Shown here one piece after another: positions 55,645 to 61,600 of a stretch of 64,000 nt of DNA. Position 1 is the stretch's first letter. Each line of letters starts with the position of its first letter. The notes beneath the pieces are model-generated. The model searched no databases and was not told the origin of the DNA. It worked only from the letters and a program-made list of their open reading frames with translations. Made by a program: the position numbers and the translations under genes. This DNA comes from Glandiceps talaboti (Eukaryota > Hemichordata > Enteropneusta > Spengelidae), in assembly GCF_964340395.1 (NCBI RefSeq), contig NC_135569.1, forward strand, positions 15,627,019-15,691,018. Reading direction: 5' to 3'.

Positions 55645-58600
55645 AAATATCTTTATTCAGGGTAAAACTCAATATCAAGTGTTACAAACAACGCAGAGCG
55701 TAGTGATGTGTAGACAAAGACAATTTTCATCTTCCAGTCCCATTCATCTATCCCTATCAAAATTTTATCTGCAGTACAAAATATTATAAAGTACATAATT
55801 GTAATAAGTGGTGGTACAATACCTCCTGGACCATCAATATCATGTCATACATTGCAATAAGCTAATTATTAACTCACCTTAGAAACCAAAATCCTGTTCC
55901 TTGACCATAACTTTGTCCATGGTATAGGACGTCGGAGGGAAATTCATTATACATTGTCACGCCTGCAATCAAAAACAAAACAAAAGAGAGAATAGGTTAT
56001 TAATGCTATAATGATGATTATAATTGTTTCCTAAGAAATATGATGTCTAACTGTATTCACACAAGTCCAATGTAACTCAAGTTGCCATAGTGTTGACATT
56101 AGAATTGTATTGTACCATTTATTAATAAACAAATAATATAAAAACAAATATGTGTTTTTTAGCACTACTGAACCTGAATTCAGGCATAGGCATGGCATTA
56201 AGTGTCAGGCTGTCAGTCAGTCTGTCAGTCAGTCTGTCTGTCTGGCAAAGTGTCAGTCTGTCAGTCTGTCAGTCAGTCTGTCTGTCTGGCAAAGTGTCAG
56301 TCTGTCAATCAGTCTGTCTGTCTGGCAAAGTGTCAGTCTGTCAGTCAGTCTGTCTGGCTGGCAAAGTGTCAGTCTGTCAGTCTGTCTGTCTGTCTGTTGG
56401 TCTGTCTGTCTGTCTGTCTGTGTAAACAACTTAAAGACAACAAGCGACCTATCGGTCAGAATAGCTTCGCTGTTTGTTTGTTTGTTGTTGTTTTTTTATG
56501 TTTTTTTTTATTTTGGTGACATGTAGAAGTGGTTCAGTTCTTCACTATGCAGTTTTGTTTTAGCGATGTAATAAAGTGGTTACTGGTTTCATATGATGTC
56601 TCACTATAAACTTGAACACATTTTACACAGAAGTTGGTAATGTATTGTACTTTTATACCATAGTCACCATTTTTTAACAAAAATCTACTGTTATGAAAAA
56701 TTGCACAAAATCTCTGAAAAAAAATAACTGGGAAATGCATACAAGAAAAAGAAAAAAAAGAGGATTTTGAGGTTGGCTATAAATAATTCCATTGTCTTAC
56801 AGCTTTAACCCTGGAAAATTTTAATGATGAATGAAATAAACTAGGGATCTAAAATAATTTTGAGGCAATTTCAATTTCAATTTTCTAACAAATTTACCAA
56901 GTCAACAACATTCAACTTGTACTAGTTGTAGTAGATATATATAGGGAAGAAATGTATTAATCGCCATCTTAGTTTCCGTACGGCGACAATCCCAAGTACC
57001 CGGAAGAGAGTCATTCTCAGCCATACATTACAGTGGTAACACTCGTTCATGTTCGATTACCTTTCATAAAGAAAACACAACGAAATGGTTGAAGTGATCT
57101 TTTTTTTTATTTCTTTTCATCACAAAAACAAAATCTGTGTGATCAAAATTGTTGTAAACTAAACCAGAAAGAATTATCGGACTGGCTAAACTTCCCGCTG
57201 AACTGGAGTAAGGTCCAAGCCGTAGTACGTGAGGAAATCGTTTCGAACTAGCGATACAACTTTCAAAATATAACTTTATAACTTGACATGTCTTCATTTG
57301 TTAGATTTATACAATTCAAGACGCGTTTTCACTCGAAAAAAACAATTCTGTGAATATTGACACTCTGAACGCAGCGATTTCTCGGACGATGTTACCACTG
57401 TAACGTATGGCTGGCAACGACTTGCTTCCAGGTTAGTCCCTCGTGCATCCGGGTACTTGGGATTGTCGCCGTACGGAAACTCACTTGTCGTGCATTACCA
57501 CATCGGTAATTTTGACGCTGTAATTTTGCCACCATCATACAAAAACAAAACTCCATAAATGAACCACAAAGTACTTTCCCTTTCAAAATGTGATAATTTT
57601 AGAAAGAGTATTATCATTTTTATTGACGACTGACTCTGTCAAAAATCGTCCCACACACTTCAGTTCAGGCTAGGCATGCACGACTTCTCACTTGATCGTG
57701 AGGTGTGTATACTGGAATGAACCATTCTGTAGGAGGGGTGGAGAATTTGGATTTGAAGTTTACAACCCTGTGTCGAACAAATATTTGTCATTTGGGCGCA
57801 CAATGCGTAGAATTAAGACTACAGCACATATTACATTGCTTGTTTGACGTCAATAGTATCTTTTGAAAAGTTGCAGTTTACCTAAAGTCTCGTCGACTGA
57901 TTTCCAATATGGCGTCGGTCATAATGATGCTCATTAACATATTCTTTTTTTTTAAATTACAAAAAAAAAATCATAAAAAATAGAAAAGAAGACGTGCTGA
58001 CTTGAAATTAACAAATCTAAGTAAGCTACCCCCTGCGCATCAACACACCAGATATCAAAGCAATCTGACAAGAAGTACGTGAGATGATGAAAATGTCATT
58101 TATGAAAAAAAATCATAAAAAATTGAAAATGGCACAGATCAACTTGGCATGAACAAATCTGAATAGCCTCCCCCCAGGGAACATGCACACCAAATATCGA
58201 AGAATTCTGACTGTCACTTTCGGAGTAGATAATGAAAATATAAAAGTTTGACGGACACCTATGATTCACTCTATTCTCTATACTCTATACAACCTATACC
58301 TAAAGCTACACTTTCAGCTTTCGCTGACAGCGGAGCTAAAAACCACTGGACTGAATGCCATGATATTTGGTGGGTATAATAACTTGAGTGTCTAGTTGGG
58401 AATTTGTTCAAATGAAAATGATCTTACTAACGGTATGTGATTTGGGTGAAAAATTGTGATTTTTGATCAAAAAACTTAAACTCAAAAACTACTAGGCACA
58501 TTGGTCTGAAATTTGCTTGGAATGTGCTTAGGGGTGCTTAGATAAAGAATTGTTCATGACATGATAATTCCACATGATATGCAAATAAATATGTATATAA

Positions 58601-61600
58601 TATGTAATATGCAAATTAGGTCTTTTGTTTGGTCAAAAAGCCATCATTCCAAAATTACTGAGCAGATTGAGCTGACTTTAATGGCGATGTATCTGAGGAT
58701 GTGTAGATGAAAGTGTATTCACAACATGATGATCCAATCAGTAATGTACAAATTGGGTCTAAAACCCCAGTTTTTGTCAGAAATATATATCGTGAAAACT
58801 ACTTGGGGAATGTGGCTGAAAGTTGGTGGGGGTGCTTCTGGAGTTATTGTCCAAAACAAATTGAAAAAAAAACTGGCCCTAGCAACCGTGACAACACCAT
58901 CAACATATATTGCAAAGATAACGAGGGATGGGTAGGTAAGTGAATAAAGATTTGTATAATGTGTGCAAATATCATAGCAACAAGACCACGCCCCTAGCAA
59001 TAGCCAATTGATGGTTTATGCAAAGATGAAAACTGGGAATGGTAGGCAATTGAGTAAAGATTAAAAAAATGTATGCAAATATGCCTAACAACAAGACTCA
59101 TCCCATAGTAACAGCCAAATGATGAAGTATGTCGTAAAGATAGTAACAGCCATTCATAGGCAAGCGGATAAACATTCAAAAAATGTATGCAAATATACCT
59201 ATACAGGACTACACCCATAGCAACAACCAAATGATGGTGTATATCACCAAGGTAATAACAGGGCTGGTTAGGCAAGTGTATAAATATCCAAAAGATGAAT
59301 GCAATTATACCTAGCAACAAGACCATGCCCCTAACAACAGCCAAATGATGGCATATATGGTAAAGGTAACAACAAGGTTTGATAGGGAACAGATAAACAC
59401 TCAAACAAATAAAGTTGTGCGACAACAATTTTTTATTATTATTTATCTCTTTACTAGTAACAGTAAAATATTTCTCTTTTTTCCCTGTATTCATCTTGGT
59501 TGTATGTTTATGTTGATGATCTCCATATCAAACATTGGAAGTTCAAATTGTATACATGATCAGGCTGTCCTCCAGTCCTTATTAAATGCATCATAGAAAA
59601 TTAATTGAACTCTATGTATAGCAAAACTACACCAGATGTAGCTTGGATGTTTTTGACACTATTTTGTAATAGATGTAATGATCTACTCGTAATATCGCAC
59701 ACCCTGTAGATATATTGACTTACTCGTAATATCACACACCCTGCAGATGTAATGACTTTCTCGTAATATCACACACCCTGTAGATGTAATAACCTACTCA
59801 TTTATCACACACCCTGTAGATGTAATAACCTACTTGTAATATCACACACCCTGTAGATGTAATGATCTACTTGTAATATCACACACCCTGTAGATGTAAT
59901 GATCTACTTGTAATATCACACACCCTGTAGATGTAATGATCTACTTGTAATATCACACACCCTGTAGATGTAATGATCTACTTATAATATCACACACCCT
60001 GTAGATGTAATGATCTACTCGTAATATCACACACCCTGTAGATGTAATGATCTACTCGTAATATCGCACACCCTGTAGATGTATTGACTTACTCGTAATA
60101 TCACACACCCTGTAGATGTAATGATCTACTCGTAATATCACACACCCTGTAGATATAATGACCTACACGTAATATCACACACCCTGTAGATGTAATGATC
60201 TACTCGTAATATCACACACCCTGTAGATGTAATGACTTATTCATAATATCACACACCCTGTAGATAAATTGACTTACTCATAATATCACACCCTATAGAT
60301 ATATTGACTTACTCGTAATATCGCACACCCTGTAGATATAATGACCTACTTGTAATATCGCACACCCTGTAGATGTAATGATCTACTCGTAATACCGCAC
60401 ACCCTGTAGATGTAATGACGTACTCGTAATATCACACACCCTGTAGATGTAATGATCTACTTGTAATATCACACACCCTGTAGATGTAATGATCTACTTG
60501 TAATATCACACACCCTGTAGATATAATGACCTACTCATAGTATCACACACCCTGTAGATGTAATGACTTATTCATAATATCACTCACCCTGTAGATGTAA
60601 TGACCTACTTGTAATATCACACACCCTGTAGATGTAATGATCTACTTGTAATATCACACACCCTGTAGATGTAATGATCTACTTGTAATATCACACACCC
60701 TGTAGATGTAATGATCTACTCGTAATACCGCACACCCTGTAGATGTAATGATCTACTCGTAATATCACACACCCTGTAGATATAATGACCTACTCGTAAT
60801 ATCACACACCCTGTAGATGAAATGACTTACTCGTAATATCACACACCCTGTAGATATAATGATCTACTCGTAATATCACACACCGTGTAGATATAATGAC
60901 CTACTCGTAATATCACACACCCTGTAGATATAATGATCTACTCGTAATATCACACACCCTGTAGATATAATGATCTACTCGTAATATCACACACCCTGTA
61001 GATGCAATGACTTACTCGTAATATCACACACCCTGTAGATGTATTGACCTACTCTTAATATCACACACCCTGTAGATGTAATGACTTACTCGTAATATCA
61101 CACACCCTGTAGATATAATGATCTACTCGTAATACCACACACCCTGTAGATGTAATGATCTACTCGTAATACCGCACACCCTGTAGATATAATGATCTAC
61201 TCGTAATACCGCACACCCTGTAGATGTAATGATCTACTCGTAATACCACACACCCTGTAGATGTAATGATCTACTCGTAATACCGCACACCCTGTAGATG
61301 TAATGATCTACTCGTAATACCGCACACCCTGTAGATGTAATGATCTACTCGTAATATCACACACCCTGTAGATGTAATGATCTACTCGTAATACCGCACA
61401 CCCTGTAGATATAATGATCTACTCGTAATACCGCACACCCTGTAGATGTAATGATCTACTCGTAATACCACACACCCTGTAGATGTAATGATCTACTCGT
61501 AATACCGCACACCCTGTAGATGTAATGATCTACTCGTAATACCGCACACCCTGTAGATGTAATGATCTACTCGTAATATCACACACCCTGTAGATGTAAT

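Noticed and set aside
56150-56526. Ser/Val/Cys-rich plus-strand ORFs in three frames
   Set aside because: GTCT/GTCA simple repeat; all frames are open because of composition.
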